DNA from: VBDM01 sp964430565
GTDB taxonomy: Bacteria > Pseudomonadota > Gammaproteobacteria > Burkholderiales > SG8-39
Assembly: GCA_964430565.1 (NCBI GenBank)
Contig: CAYSFD010000019.1
Span: 140,583 to 204,582, forward strand
Direction: 5' to 3'
Length of the DNA stretch: 64,000 bases
In this document: positions 33,155 through 41,745 of the stretch, one piece after another
Position numbering within the stretch: the stretch's first letter is position 1
Layout of the letters: every line of letters begins with the position of its first letter
The notes under the pieces: generated by a model
Databases searched by the model: none
What the model was told of the DNA's origin: nothing
What the model saw: only the letters and a program-made list of their open reading frames with translations
Program-made: the position numbers and the translations under genes

Positions 33155-33777
33155 TCGGCCCCCAGCAGCATGGCGTCGATCCCGTCGCAAAGGCAATGCA
33201 GCGTGAGGAGATGCACTTCCTGGATGCGCGCGGTCTGCGAGTGCGGTACGCAGACGTTCACGTCCTCCGGGGCCAGCAGCTTGCCGATTTCCCCGCCGCC
33301 CCGGCCGGTGAGCGCGATGACTCGCATGTCGCGCTCGTGGGCCGCCGCGATCGCGCGCGCAACGTTTTTTGAGTTGCCGCTGGTGGAGATCCCGAGAAGC
33401 ACATCGCCCGCCTGTCCCAGAGCGCTCACCTGCTTGGAGAACACCTGTTCGTATTCATAATCGTTCGCGATCGAAGTAAGAGTGGAAGTGTCGGTCGTCA
33501 GCGAGATGGCAGCGAGCCCGGGGCGCTCGCGTTCGAAACGGTTGAGCAGCTCGGCGGAGAAATGCTGGGAGTCTGCCGCCGAGCCGCCGTTTCCGCAGGC
33601 GAGGATCTTGCCGTTGGCGAGCAGGCATCTCACCATGATCTCGGTGGCGCGCGTGATCGGCTCGGCGAGCGCGTCGGCTGCCTTCAGCTTGAGCTGGGCG
33701 CTGTCGCTGAACTGGCGGCGGATCCGCGCCGGAAGGTCGACGCTGTCCTCGGCTGGGCGGGCGATTATGGATTTCAT
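33151..33777 (-). CDS. gmhA: SIS-domain phosphoheptose isomerase / DiaA homologue
   Basis: A 208-residue SIS protein in the diaA (yraO) position. The phosphosugar loop CGNGGSAADSQHF and ISTSGNS are present. The residue equal to the catalytic Glu65 of GmhA is kept (HFSAEL), as is the His of IQEVHLL, whereas E. coli DiaA has lost the Glu. It is therefore probably an active sedoheptulose-7-phosphate isomerase for LPS heptose, perhaps with a DiaA-like replication role as well. rfaE2 lies 1.3 kb away. Confidence 0.88.
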   Translation of the reverse strand: MKSIIARPAEDSVDLPARIRRQFSDSAQLKLKAADALAEPITRATEIMVRCLLANGKILACGNGGSAADSQHFSAELLNRFERERPGLAAISLTTDTSTLTSIANDYEYEQVFSKQVSALGQAGDVLLGISTSGNSKNVARAIAAAHERDMRVIALTGRGGGEIGKLLAPEDVNVCVPHSQTARIQEVHLLTLHCLCDGIDAMLLGAD

Positions 33778-33865
33778 ACGAGCTTCATTCTACCGCAAGC
33801 TTCCTCTCGAACGTCGCGTTGGATGCATACCGTGCCCGAGAGACGGCCGCAGAACCCGGCAGGCT

Positions 33866-34204
33866 TCAAGCCGAGAACGCGTCGCGTATCCATTCGATCC
33901 GCGGCGGTTTGAGCCGCTCGAGTAACACCACGTCGAACCGGCATGGCGTTTCCTTTTTGCCCGCCAGGTAGTGGCGCGCCGCGGCGATGATCCGCGTTTG
34001 TTTACGCGGAGTAACACTGTAGGCGGCGCCGCCAAAACTCTTGGAGCGCCGCAGCTTAACTTCGGTAAAGACGATCGTGTCCCGGTCCCGCAGGACAAGA
34101 TCGATCTCACCCCAGCGGCAGCGATAGTTGGTCTCGATCAAAGCAAGGCCCTTGCGCTGCAAGTAGCCGGCGGCAATTCGTTCCGCCTGGTCGCCGGCCT
34201 TCAT
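33866..34204 (-). CDS. yraN: YraN/UPF0102 nuclease-like protein
   Basis: A 112-residue member of UPF0102 with the PD-(D/E)XK-like core NYRCRWGEIDLVLRD...IVFTEVKLR, then RKQTRIIAAARHYL. The family resembles Holliday-junction resolvases and its function is uncertain. The ATG overlaps the lpoA stop (ATGA at 34204-34201). The same frame is open upstream through lpoA but only this part matches the family. Confidence 0.9.
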   Translation of the reverse strand: MKAGDQAERIAAGYLQRKGLALIETNYRCRWGEIDLVLRDRDTIVFTEVKLRRSKSFGGAAYSVTPRKQTRIIAAARHYLAGKKETPCRFDVVLLERLKPPRIEWIRDAFSA

Positions 34205-35271
34205 CTCAGGTCCTCGGCTGATACTCCCACCCCGTCCTTGAAAACCGCCTGAACCGGCTCGCGTTGAAGCGCGCTGCCTCCACGATAGGAGACCTTCCCC
34301 GTTACCCCGTCCAGGGCTATGCGTTGTTGTCCCGCGAGGATGTCCCCCGCGATCCGGCAGGAATCGATGCCAAGCGCGTAAAAGCGCTGAAGCTCCGCGG
34401 AAAAGCCTTCGAGGCGCGGATAGATCATGACCGCCGCGTGATCGGGCTGCACCAGCCAGGGCATGTCGACGAAGCGAATCCCATTCAGATCGCTGTTCAA
34501 AAGTGGTCCGGTCTTGCCGTCGTTGACCTGCGAGGTCGCGAATACCGGCATCTGGTTGTTGAGATAGGGTCGCACGGTGCGCGCCTGATCGGCCTCCGCA
34601 GCGAGGAAAATGAGCTGCGCCTGCGAGTCCGAGAGACCGCGGCGCAAATCGATCAATTCGCCTCGGGGCCCGAACTCCCGCACATCGCTGATTCTTCCGC
34701 CGAGAGAAAACCACTCGTCGGCGAAGGCCCGGCTCAGGCGTTTGGCGAGCGCGTTCGACGCCTGCACGACCACGGCCTCGCGCAGTCCGCGCGCATAGGC
34801 CGTGCGCGCCACGGTGCGCGCCTCGGTGTCCACCGAAAGTCCGAAGGTGTAAAGGCGCGGCGGGAGCGGCGCGTCGCCATCGGCGACGTTGAGGGCGAGC
34901 GTCACCACGCTGACACGACCCGAAGTTGCGAGCGCCGAGACGCCTGAACGCGTCAGTGGGCCCACTACCACGGCGGCGCCGCGCTGCACGGCGGCTTCGT
35001 ATTCGAGGAGAATGCTCTCGGGCTGGGCGCCGGTTCGCACCACCTGCAGCGCCTGGCGGTGCTCCGCAAAGGCGATCGCGGCCTGGCAACCCAGACGAAC
35101 GGCTTCGGCTGCACGCGCGAAGTCCGGGGAATTGAGCGGCAGCAGCAGACCTATGAAAGGTCTCTCGCGTACAGGAGGCTGGCTTGCCGGATCGTCGGCG
35201 GCCGAGCACAATGCCGGACTCAACAACGCCAACAGGGCGAAACAGAATTGGGCGCGAGAACCAGGAAGCAT
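34201..35271 (-). CDS. lpoA: Penicillin-binding-protein activator LpoA
   Basis: A 356-residue protein with a signal peptide (1-25, ending CSAA). The C-terminal type I periplasmic-binding-like domain shows PFIGLLLPLNSPDFARAAEAVRLG, VVVGPLTRSGVSALA and ARTAYARGLREAVVV. It lacks the N-terminal TPR half of E. coli LpoA, as is common in betaproteobacteria. No lipobox cysteine is obvious at the cleavage site, so lipidation is uncertain (C22 in ALCSA is the only candidate). It would stimulate PBP1A in the periplasm. It diverges from rsmI. Confidence 0.88.
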   Translation of the reverse strand: MLPGSRAQFCFALLALLSPALCSAADDPASQPPVRERPFIGLLLPLNSPDFARAAEAVRLGCQAAIAFAEHRQALQVVRTGAQPESILLEYEAAVQRGAAVVVGPLTRSGVSALATSGRVSVVTLALNVADGDAPLPPRLYTFGLSVDTEARTVARTAYARGLREAVVVQASNALAKRLSRAFADEWFSLGGRISDVREFGPRGELIDLRRGLSDSQAQLIFLAAEADQARTVRPYLNNQMPVFATSQVNDGKTGPLLNSDLNGIRFVDMPWLVQPDHAAVMIYPRLEGFSAELQRFYALGIDSCRIAGDILAGQQRIALDGVTGKVSYRGGSALQREPVQAVFKDGVGVSAEDLR

Positions 35272-36141
35272 GGAGAGAGCCCAAGTGGGCTAGGTCAATT
35301 ATATGTGGTGGCGACGCCCATTGGGAACCTCGAGGACATCAGCGCGCGTGCCCTGGGTTCGCTTTCCCGAGCGGACGTTATCGCTGCGGAGGACACACGC
35401 GTCACGGCGCGGCTGCTCGAGCACCATCGCTTGCAGGGGAAACTCGTAGCGGTGCACGAGCACAACGAACGACGCTCCGCAGACTGGATCGTCGAGCAGC
35501 TCGCGCACGGTAGAAACGTCGCGCTTGTCGCCGACGCCGGCACGCCCGCAGTATCCGATCCCGGTGCGACGGTAGTCGCGAGGGCGCGCGCCGCCGGATT
35601 CAAGGTTGTCCCAATTCCCGGCCCGAACGCCGCGGTGACTGCGCTCTCGGCGGCAGGCATCGCGGATGGACCATTCCTGTTCGCGGGTTTTCTTCCGGCC
35701 AAACCTGCCGCGAGGCGCAAGGCGCTCGAAGCCTTTAGCGCGCTGCCCTATACGCTGGTGTTTTACGAGGCGCCGCATCGCATCATCGAATGCGTCGAGG
35801 ATCTGGCCGCGGTTCTCGGACCGGAGCGCATTCTCGTGATTGCGCGCGAGCTGACCAAACTGTTCGAGCAGATTCATCGGTGCCGTCTCGGCGAAGCCTC
35901 GGACTGGCTCCTCGCGGATACCGATCGCCAGCGCGGCGAGTTCGTGCTGATCGCCGAAGGTTCTGGGGTCCCGAAGGAGAGTGCGAAGGCCGATTGGGAG
36001 CGCGTACTCACTACACTGCTTGCCGAGATGCCGCTCGCGCAGGCGGTGAAGCTCGCGTGCAAGGCCACCGGAGCCAAGAAGAACGCGGTGTACGCACGCG
36101 CTTTGCAGCTCGTGCGCGGCAAGAACACTAGCCGCTCCTGA
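35248..36141 (+). CDS. rsmI: 16S rRNA (cytidine-1402-2'-O)-methyltransferase
   Basis: A protein of about 297 residues that 2'-O-methylates C1402 of 16S rRNA. Motifs: LYVVATPIGNLEDISARAL, AAEDTRVTARLL, VADAGTPAVSDPG (SAM site), IPGPNAAVTALSAAG and FYEAPHRI. The family N-terminus begins a few residues before LYVV. The only usable in-frame start there is TTG at 35248, inside the lpoA 5' end; the frame continues further upstream, and GTG at 35305 would cut into the domain. Start confidence is low, identity is high. Confidence 0.92.
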   Translation: MGARTRKHGESPSGLGQLYVVATPIGNLEDISARALGSLSRADVIAAEDTRVTARLLEHHRLQGKLVAVHEHNERRSADWIVEQLAHGRNVALVADAGTPAVSDPGATVVARARAAGFKVVPIPGPNAAVTALSAAGIADGPFLFAGFLPAKPAARRKALEAFSALPYTLVFYEAPHRIIECVEDLAAVLGPERILVIARELTKLFEQIHRCRLGEASDWLLADTDRQRGEFVLIAEGSGVPKESAKADWERVLTTLLAEMPLAQAVKLACKATGAKKNAVYARALQLVRGKNTSRS

Positions 36142-36145
36142 TTCC

Positions 36146-37180
36146 GTGCAATCCCTCACGCTGACGCGGCCGGACGACGCCCACCTGCACCTGAGGGACG
36201 GCGCCGCGCTGGCGAGCGTACTGCCCCACACGGCTTGCGTGTTTGCGCGCGCGGTGGTCATGCCCAATCTCAGACCTCCGGTCACCGACACCGCACTCGC
36301 CGCCGCCTACCGAGGACGCATACTCAAAGCGCTCCCGAAGGGCTCCGATTTCGAGCCTCTCATGACCCTGTATCTGACCGACAACACCAGCGCCGAGGAG
36401 ATCGCGCGCGCGAAGCGCTCGGGCTTCGTGTTCGGCGTGAAGTACTACCCGGCGGGAGCGACGACGAATTCGGACGCCGGTGTCACGCGCATCGAGCGCA
36501 TCCACACGGCGCTCGATGCGATGCAGGAGCACGATCTGCCATTGCTCGTCCACGGCGAAGTTACCAGTCCCGGCGTGGATGTTTTCGATCGCGAGCGCGT
36601 GTTTCTCGATACGGTTCTCGCCGACATCACGCGGCGCTTCCCGAAGCTCCGGATCGTGGTCGAGCACGTCACCACCCGCGAAGCGGTGGAGTTCGTTCTG
36701 GCGGGCGGCCCCAATATCGCCGCCACGATCACCGCGCATCACCTGCTCTACAACCGCAATGCGCTTTTCGTCGGCGGCATCCGTCCGCACTACTATTGCC
36801 TGCCCGTGCTGAAGCGCGAGGAACACCGACAGGCGCTCGTGAAAGCCGCGACGAGCGGCAATCCGAAATTTTTCCTCGGTACCGACAGCGCGCCGCACGC
36901 ACGAGCCAGCAAGGAGACTCTGTGCGGTCACGCGGGCATCTATACGGCGCATGCGGCGATCGAGCTCTACGCGGAGGTCTTCGAGCAGGCAGGGGCGCTC
37001 GACAAGCTCGAAGCCTTTGCCAGCATTCACGGGGCGGATTTCTACCGCCTTCCGCGCAACCGCGGCGCGATCACCCTGCGCAAGGAGGCCTGGACTGTGC
37101 CCGGTGAAATCCCGTTCGGCGCAGCGACGCTCGTGCCGCTGCGGGCGGGGGAATCGGTCGGATGGCGGCTCGCCGGATGA
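36146..37180 (+). CDS. pyrC: Dihydroorotase
   Basis: A 344-residue class II dihydroorotase of the pyrimidine pathway. It shows the zinc motif DDAHLHLRDG, the carbamylated Lys in FGVKYYPAGATTNSDAG, His ligands in LLVHGE and VVEHVTT, ITAHHL and the catalytic Asp in LGTDSAPH. The start is GTG 5 bases after the rsmI stop. It overlaps the DUF3025 gene by 19 bases. Confidence 0.95.
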   Translation: MQSLTLTRPDDAHLHLRDGAALASVLPHTACVFARAVVMPNLRPPVTDTALAAAYRGRILKALPKGSDFEPLMTLYLTDNTSAEEIARAKRSGFVFGVKYYPAGATTNSDAGVTRIERIHTALDAMQEHDLPLLVHGEVTSPGVDVFDRERVFLDTVLADITRRFPKLRIVVEHVTTREAVEFVLAGGPNIAATITAHHLLYNRNALFVGGIRPHYYCLPVLKREEHRQALVKAATSGNPKFFLGTDSAPHARASKETLCGHAGIYTAHAAIELYAEVFEQAGALDKLEAFASIHGADFYRLPRNRGAITLRKEAWTVPGEIPFGAATLVPLRAGESVGWRLAG

Positions 37181-38001
37181 TGCCAGCCGACGGCTGGAAA
37201 AAGGCGTTCGATGGATCGATCTTCGCGGCGCTCACGCCTTTGCTCGAGCGCCTGCCGATCGACCGGTTTCCCCGGCACGACGAGCTCAATGCCCTGACGA
37301 TGCCGTCGGTAGTGAGCGGCGGCGGCGCGCAAATCCGCTTCGTGCCGCCGGCGGCGCCCTCCAAGAAACTCTCCGGCTATTACGAAGCCTATATCTTCGA
37401 GACGGGAGAAGTACAGACCCGTCCGGACAACTGGCACGATCTGTTTAACGCTCTGGTGTGGCTTGCGTTTCCGAAAACCAAGGCGGTGCTGAACCGTCAC
37501 CATTTCGAGGAAATCCGCGCGCGTCGAGGCGAGCCGCTGAGGGGCACGGCTCGCGACGTGCTGACCATGTTCGACGAGGGCGGGATCGTCGTTGCGTCAG
37601 CCGATTCGGAATTGTCGGACCTGCTGCTTGCATTCCAGTGGAAGGAGCTCTTCTGGAAGCGCCGCGCGCAGGTGCTGCAATCCATGCGCTTCTACGTTTT
37701 CGGTCATGCTATCTACGAAAAAGCGCTCGAACCCTACAAGGGCGTGACGGCCAAAGCCCTGATTTTCGATGTCGCGCCAGCTCTGTTCGATGCGCCGCTC
37801 GCACCGCAACTATCGCAGCTGGACGCGCGCGCCGCGGACTATTTCTCCGGGACGCAGGCGCTTACCTCAACCCGCAACCTTTCGCCCTTGCCGATTCTCG
37901 GGATTCCCGGCTGGGAACCGGCCAACGCATGCGAGGCGTACTACGACGACCGCGCGCAGTTCCGGACCGGCCGGTCAAGTGAATCGGCCGCCCGCAAATA
38001 G
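37162..38001 (+). CDS. DUF3025 family protein
   Basis: A 279-residue soluble protein with the DUF3025 pattern: PDNWHDLFNALVWLAFPKTKAVLNRHH in the centre and VTAKALIFDV later, with EACYYDDRAQFR-like residues near the end. The family has no known function and is common in betaproteobacteria. It overlaps pyrC and ends 60 bases before rnpB. Confidence 0.82.
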   Translation: MAARRMMPADGWKKAFDGSIFAALTPLLERLPIDRFPRHDELNALTMPSVVSGGGAQIRFVPPAAPSKKLSGYYEAYIFETGEVQTRPDNWHDLFNALVWLAFPKTKAVLNRHHFEEIRARRGEPLRGTARDVLTMFDEGGIVVASADSELSDLLLAFQWKELFWKRRAQVLQSMRFYVFGHAIYEKALEPYKGVTAKALIFDVAPALFDAPLAPQLSQLDARAADYFSGTQALTSTRNLSPLPILGIPGWEPANACEAYYDDRAQFRTGRSSESAARK

Positions 38002-38048
38002 GAACGACCCGTTCGATCCGAAGTCAAGCCGCCGATCTCGCGATGCGA

Positions 38049-38054
38049 TAAAAT
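38049..38054 (+). promoter_or_regulatory. -10 box of the RNase P RNA gene
   Basis: TAAAAT (five of six matches to TATAAT) ends 7 bases before the first base of the RNA. The -35 region is poor. Confidence 0.45.
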
Positions 38055-38061
38055 CGCATCC

Positions 38062-38352
38062 GAAGCTGGCCAGACAGTCGCTGGCAATTGTTTTAGCTGC
38101 CAGAGGAAAGTCCGGGCTCCACAGAGCAGGGTGCTGGGTAACGCCCAGGCGCCGCGAGGCGACGAACAGGGCCACAGAGACGAGCCGGTTAAGTCCGGTG
38201 TGAAACGCGGCAACCTCCACCCGGAGCAACATCAAATAGGCGGACGATGACGTGGCTCGCCGAGTCCGCGGGTAGGTGGCTTGAGCGCCGGGGTAACCCG
38301 GTGCCTAGAGGAATGACTGTCCACGACAGAACCCGGCTTACCGGCCAGCTTC
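38062..38352 (+). ncRNA. rnpB: RNase P RNA
   Basis: The catalytic RNA of tRNA 5' processing. P1 pairs GAAGCTGGCC (38062-38071) with GGCCAGCTTC (38343-38352). The conserved blocks AGAGGAAAGTCCGGGCTCC (P4/CR-I), GGTAACGCC, CCACAGAGACGAG (CR-III), CCACCCGGAGCAA, AAATAGG and GACTGTCCACGACAGAACCCGGCTTA are all in order. At about 291 bases it is short: P3 is small, P9 is CGCC-GCGA-GGCG, P18 is capped by GTAA, and only about 28 bases lie where E. coli carries P12-P14. A seven-T run (38358-38364) follows and overlaps the 3' end of the convergent cbiX gene. Confidence 0.96.
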
Positions 38353-38737
38353 ACTTCTTTTTTTGCGGTGCATCGCGCGCCGCGCGCTGAACCCACTCCG
38401 TAATCGCCGCGACGATCTCCGGCGCCTCGCCGAGCGCGGGCGTCACGCGGAACCCGGTCTTCGCGTGGCGTTTGCGGATCTTTTCCGCCATCGCAGGCAG
38501 ATCGTGTTTCAAGTGCGCACCCTGCGCGAGGAACAGCGGCACGATGGTCACCTTCTCGAAGCTCTTTTCCGCCAGCCGCGCCGCGGCTTCCTCCAGCGAC
38601 GGCGACATGATTTCCAGGAAAGCCAGCTCGACTGTCATCCCGGCCGCCCGCAGCCGGTCGCGGATGTTCTCAAACGGCTGAGCCCATTCGGGCTCGCGCG
38701 CGCCGTGAGCGAAGAGAATGACAGCGCTTGAAGACAT
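38351..38737 (-). CDS. cbiX: CbiX/SirB-type sirohydrochlorin chelatase
   Basis: A 128-residue single-domain class II chelatase that inserts cobalt or iron into sirohydrochlorin. The N-terminal FAHGAREPEW has the catalytic His, and VPLFLAQGAHLKHDLP has the second metal-binding His. The small size fits the CbiX(S)/SirB half-size form that acts as a dimer. The last codons (KKK-stop) overlap the rnpB terminator on the other strand. Confidence 0.9.
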   Translation of the reverse strand: MSSSAVILFAHGAREPEWAQPFENIRDRLRAAGMTVELAFLEIMSPSLEEAAARLAEKSFEKVTIVPLFLAQGAHLKHDLPAMAEKIRKRHAKTGFRVTPALGEAPEIVAAITEWVQRAARDAPQKKK

Positions 38738-38896
38738 GGAAAGCCGAGCTTAACGGCGGGCGGTTCCGCGGTCAAAGCGGTTCCGCCTTGTAAGAGGAGA
38801 GCGGACATTCGCGCTGGAAGCAAGGGCTGAACTCAAGAGCCGCAAGGAGACGCTTCCCGTGAGCCAGCCGATCGCGTAATCTGTTCTGGCAGATGT

Positions 38897-39004
38897 GAGA
38901 CACGCAAAAGCGAAAGCGCCTTTGAGGGTTTGGACGTCTATGTCAAGCGCCTGCCGACCGGACCCAAGAGCAGCAATCCGCTGAACGAGATTTCCACCGA
39001 CTAA
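38897..39004 (+). pseudogene. 3' remnant of an unrecognised gene at the left edge of the foreign block
   Basis: A frame ending in TAA (39002-39004) encodes a protein-like tail, FEGLDVYVKRLP...LNEISTD, directly before the ribosome-binding site of the MDR reductase gene. It has no start codon and loses protein character upstream of about 38900. It looks like the last 25-30 residues of a gene cut at an insertion or recombination junction. The family was not recognised. Confidence 0.4.
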
Positions 39005-39019
39005 TAACGAAAGACGACC

Positions 39020-40036
39020 ATGCCAACCAATCGCCAAATCCTGCTCGACAACCGCCCGAAGGCAGAGGCTGAAGCTTCCAATTTCAAGCTCGTCAGCACC
39101 CAGACGCCTGCACTGCAGGACGGCCAGGTGCTGGTGCGGCACCACTACTTGAGCCTGGACCCGTACATGCGAGGCCGCATGAACGAGGGCAAGAGCTACG
39201 CCCAGCCGCAGCCTTTGGGTGAAGTCATGATTGGCGGCACCGTGGGTGAGGTGGTCGAGAGCCGCAGTCCCAAGTTCAGTGCCGGCGACAAGGTCGTCGG
39301 CATGGGCGGCTGGCAGGAATACAGTGTGATTGACGCCTCGCAGGTAGGTGCTTTGCGCAAGGTGGACACCACGCACGTGCCACTGAGCCACTATCTGGGT
39401 GCCGTCGGCATGCCGGGCGTGACGGCCTGGTATGGCCTGGTGAAGATCATTGAGCCCAAGGCCGGCGAGACCATGGTGGTCAGTGCCGCTACCGGCGCCG
39501 TCGGCAGTGCCTACGGGGCCCTGGCCAAGGCACGTGGCTGCCGTGTGGTCGGCATTGCCGGTGGCCCTGACAAATGCAAGTACGCAGTGGATGAACTCGG
39601 TTTTGATGCCTGCATGGACTACAAGCTGCACAAGGATGCCAACTCGCTGTCCAAGGCGCTCAAGGAAGCCTGCCCGAAGGGCATCGACGGTTATTTCGAA
39701 AATGTGGGCGGCATGGTGCTCGACGCCGTTCTGCTGCGCATGAACGCCTTTGGCCGCATTGCCGTGTGCGGCATGATCGCCGGCTACGACGGACAGCCGC
39801 TGCCGATGGCTTATCCGCAACTCATACTGACCAACCGGCTCAAAATCCAGGGCTTCATCGTCAGCGAGCACATGGAAGTCTGGCCCGAGGCGCTCAAGGA
39901 ACTTGGCACACTGGTGGGCACAGGCAAGCTGCGGCCGCGCGAGTCGGTTGCACAAGGCATTGAGTCGGCGCCGCAGGCTTTCCTGGGTTTGCTCAAGGGC
40001 AAGAACTTCGGCAAACAGCTCGTCAAGCTAATTTGA
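39020..40036 (+). CDS. NADP-dependent MDR reductase (CurA/YncB-like)
   Basis: A 338-residue zinc-free medium-chain reductase of the alkenal/prostaglandin-reductase group. Markers: HYLSLDPYMRGRMNEGKSY, GMPGVTAWYGL, the cofactor motif AATGAVGSAYGALAKARG and YFENVGG. Such enzymes reduce activated double bonds of enones. It starts the four-gene block and its stop is 29 bases before the acyl-CoA dehydrogenase ATG. Codon use (mostly CTG for Leu, less CTC) looks different from the genes on either side. Confidence 0.9.
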   Translation: MPTNRQILLDNRPKAEAEASNFKLVSTQTPALQDGQVLVRHHYLSLDPYMRGRMNEGKSYAQPQPLGEVMIGGTVGEVVESRSPKFSAGDKVVGMGGWQEYSVIDASQVGALRKVDTTHVPLSHYLGAVGMPGVTAWYGLVKIIEPKAGETMVVSAATGAVGSAYGALAKARGCRVVGIAGGPDKCKYAVDELGFDACMDYKLHKDANSLSKALKEACPKGIDGYFENVGGMVLDAVLLRMNAFGRIAVCGMIAGYDGQPLPMAYPQLILTNRLKIQGFIVSEHMEVWPEALKELGTLVGTGKLRPRESVAQGIESAPQAFLGLLKGKNFGKQLVKLI

Positions 40037-40065
40037 CGCTCAGGTGCGGCCATAAGGAGAGCGTC

Positions 40066-41718
40066 ATGCACGCCACCCATGAAGTCTTCAACCAGGCCGA
40101 ACCTCTGGTTGACTACAACCTGTTTGAAGCCAACCGGCCGCTGCGTGACGCGCTGAAATTCAATGCGCCGGCGTTGAACGCGGCGCCGCTGCAAGCCCTG
40201 GGCGAGCAACTGGGTACCGCCGCGATGCAGACCCATGCTCGCCTGGCCAATGTGCATACACCCGAGTTGCGCAGCCATGACCGCTTTGGCCGCCGCATCG
40301 ACGAAGTCGAGTTTCATCCGAGCTACCACGCCCTGATGTCTGCCGCCACGGCAGCCGGCCTGCATGGCACGCCCTGGGCTGAAGGGGAGCGAACAAAGGG
40401 CTCATCGCCTCATGTGTTGCGCGCCGCCGGTTTCATGCTCTTTACCGAACTGGAACCCTCCATCCTGTGCCCGATCTCCATGACCTATGCGGTCACGCCA
40501 GCGCTGCGCCGTAACGCGGCGGTTTACGCCGACTGGGGCCCCAAGCTCACCAGTCGTGCTTATGACCCGGCGCTCAAGCCGTACTCGCAAAAAGCCGGCG
40601 TGACCATGGGCATGGGCATGACCGAGAAGCAGGGCGGCTCTGACGTGCGCTCCAACACGACGCAAGCGACACCTGACGGCACCGATGGCTGGGGCCGGCG
40701 CTTTCGCCTGACCGGGCACAAGTGGTTTATGTCGGCCCCCATGTGCGATGCGTTTCTGGTGCTGGCGCAATGCCAGGGTGGCCTGAGCTGCTTCTTTTTG
40801 CCCCGGCTATTGCCGGATGGCACGGTCAACGCGATCCTGATCCAGCGCCTGAAGGACAAGTTGGGCAACAAGGCCAATGCCAGTTCCGAAGTTGAATTCA
40901 TTGACGCCACGGCGTGGCTGGTCGGCGAAGAGGGCCGCGGTGTGCCGCAAATCCTCGAAATGGGCAGCATGACACGGCTCGATTGCGCTTTAGGCACCAG
41001 CGGGCTGATGCGCCAGGCTTTGAGCATTGCGCTCAATCACACGGCGCAACGCCAGGCCTTTGGCATGCCACTGATCGAGCAGCCACTGATGCGCAATGTG
41101 CTGGCCGATCTGGCACTGGAGAGTGAAGCGGCCTGCGCGCTGTCGCTGCGGCTGGCCAGGGCATTTGACCGCCCGGATGACGCGCATGAGCAAGTCATGG
41201 CTCGCCTGCTGACGCCGATTGCCAAGTTCTGGATCTGCAAGCGCGGCAGCCATTATGCGCAGGAAGCGATGGAATGCCTGGGCGGCAACGGCTATGTGGA
41301 AGAGGGCGGCGCGGGCATCATGGCGCGCATTTACCGCGAGATGCCAGTCAACTCCATTTGGGAAGGCGCGGGCAACATCATGGCGCTCGATTTGCTGCGC
41401 GCCTTGCGCAAGGCAGATGCGGCCGCCGCGCTGGCGCAGGAGTTCGCACCGGCCAAGGGTTCCCATGGCGCGCTGGACCGATTGGCCTCAGCCTTGCCGC
41501 ACCGGGTTGAAACCATGGCCACCGAGACGCAGGCGCGCCGTCTGGCACAGGATGTGGCCCTGGCGGTGCAGGCAGCCTTGCTGCTGCAGACGGCACCCGG
41601 CGAAGTGTTCGCCGCTTTTTGTGATTCGCGGCTGGACGGCAATTGGGGCCAGACCTTCGGCACCCTGGGCAGCGCATGCGATTTTGACACCATCCTCGCG
41701 CGCGCCATGCCGCGGTAA
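40066..41718 (+). CDS. AidB-like acyl-CoA dehydrogenase
   Basis: A 550-residue flavoprotein. The N-terminal extension YNLFEANRPLRDALKF...HPSYHALMS is typical of AidB, which is longer than ordinary acyl-CoA dehydrogenases. FAD/active-site motifs MGMTEKQGGSDVRSN, TGHKWFMSAPM and ECLGGNGYVEE follow. ATG 40066 is chosen behind AAGGAG; a longer frame to 40033 adds residues that do not fit. In E. coli AidB is linked to alkylation stress; within this gene set a role in branched-chain or aryl acyl-CoA oxidation is equally possible. Confidence 0.88.
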   Translation: MHATHEVFNQAEPLVDYNLFEANRPLRDALKFNAPALNAAPLQALGEQLGTAAMQTHARLANVHTPELRSHDRFGRRIDEVEFHPSYHALMSAATAAGLHGTPWAEGERTKGSSPHVLRAAGFMLFTELEPSILCPISMTYAVTPALRRNAAVYADWGPKLTSRAYDPALKPYSQKAGVTMGMGMTEKQGGSDVRSNTTQATPDGTDGWGRRFRLTGHKWFMSAPMCDAFLVLAQCQGGLSCFFLPRLLPDGTVNAILIQRLKDKLGNKANASSEVEFIDATAWLVGEEGRGVPQILEMGSMTRLDCALGTSGLMRQALSIALNHTAQRQAFGMPLIEQPLMRNVLADLALESEAACALSLRLARAFDRPDDAHEQVMARLLTPIAKFWICKRGSHYAQEAMECLGGNGYVEEGGAGIMARIYREMPVNSIWEGAGNIMALDLLRALRKADAAAALAQEFAPAKGSHGALDRLASALPHRVETMATETQARRLAQDVALAVQAALLLQTAPGEVFAAFCDSRLDGNWGQTFGTLGSACDFDTILARAMPR

Positions 41719-41745
41719 AAACAACCCATACGAGGAGACGACACC

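Noticed and set aside
33866..35284. A 472-codon minus-strand frame covering both yraN and lpoA
   Set aside because: Only its last 112 codons match the YraN family; the rest is an out-of-frame shadow of lpoA.
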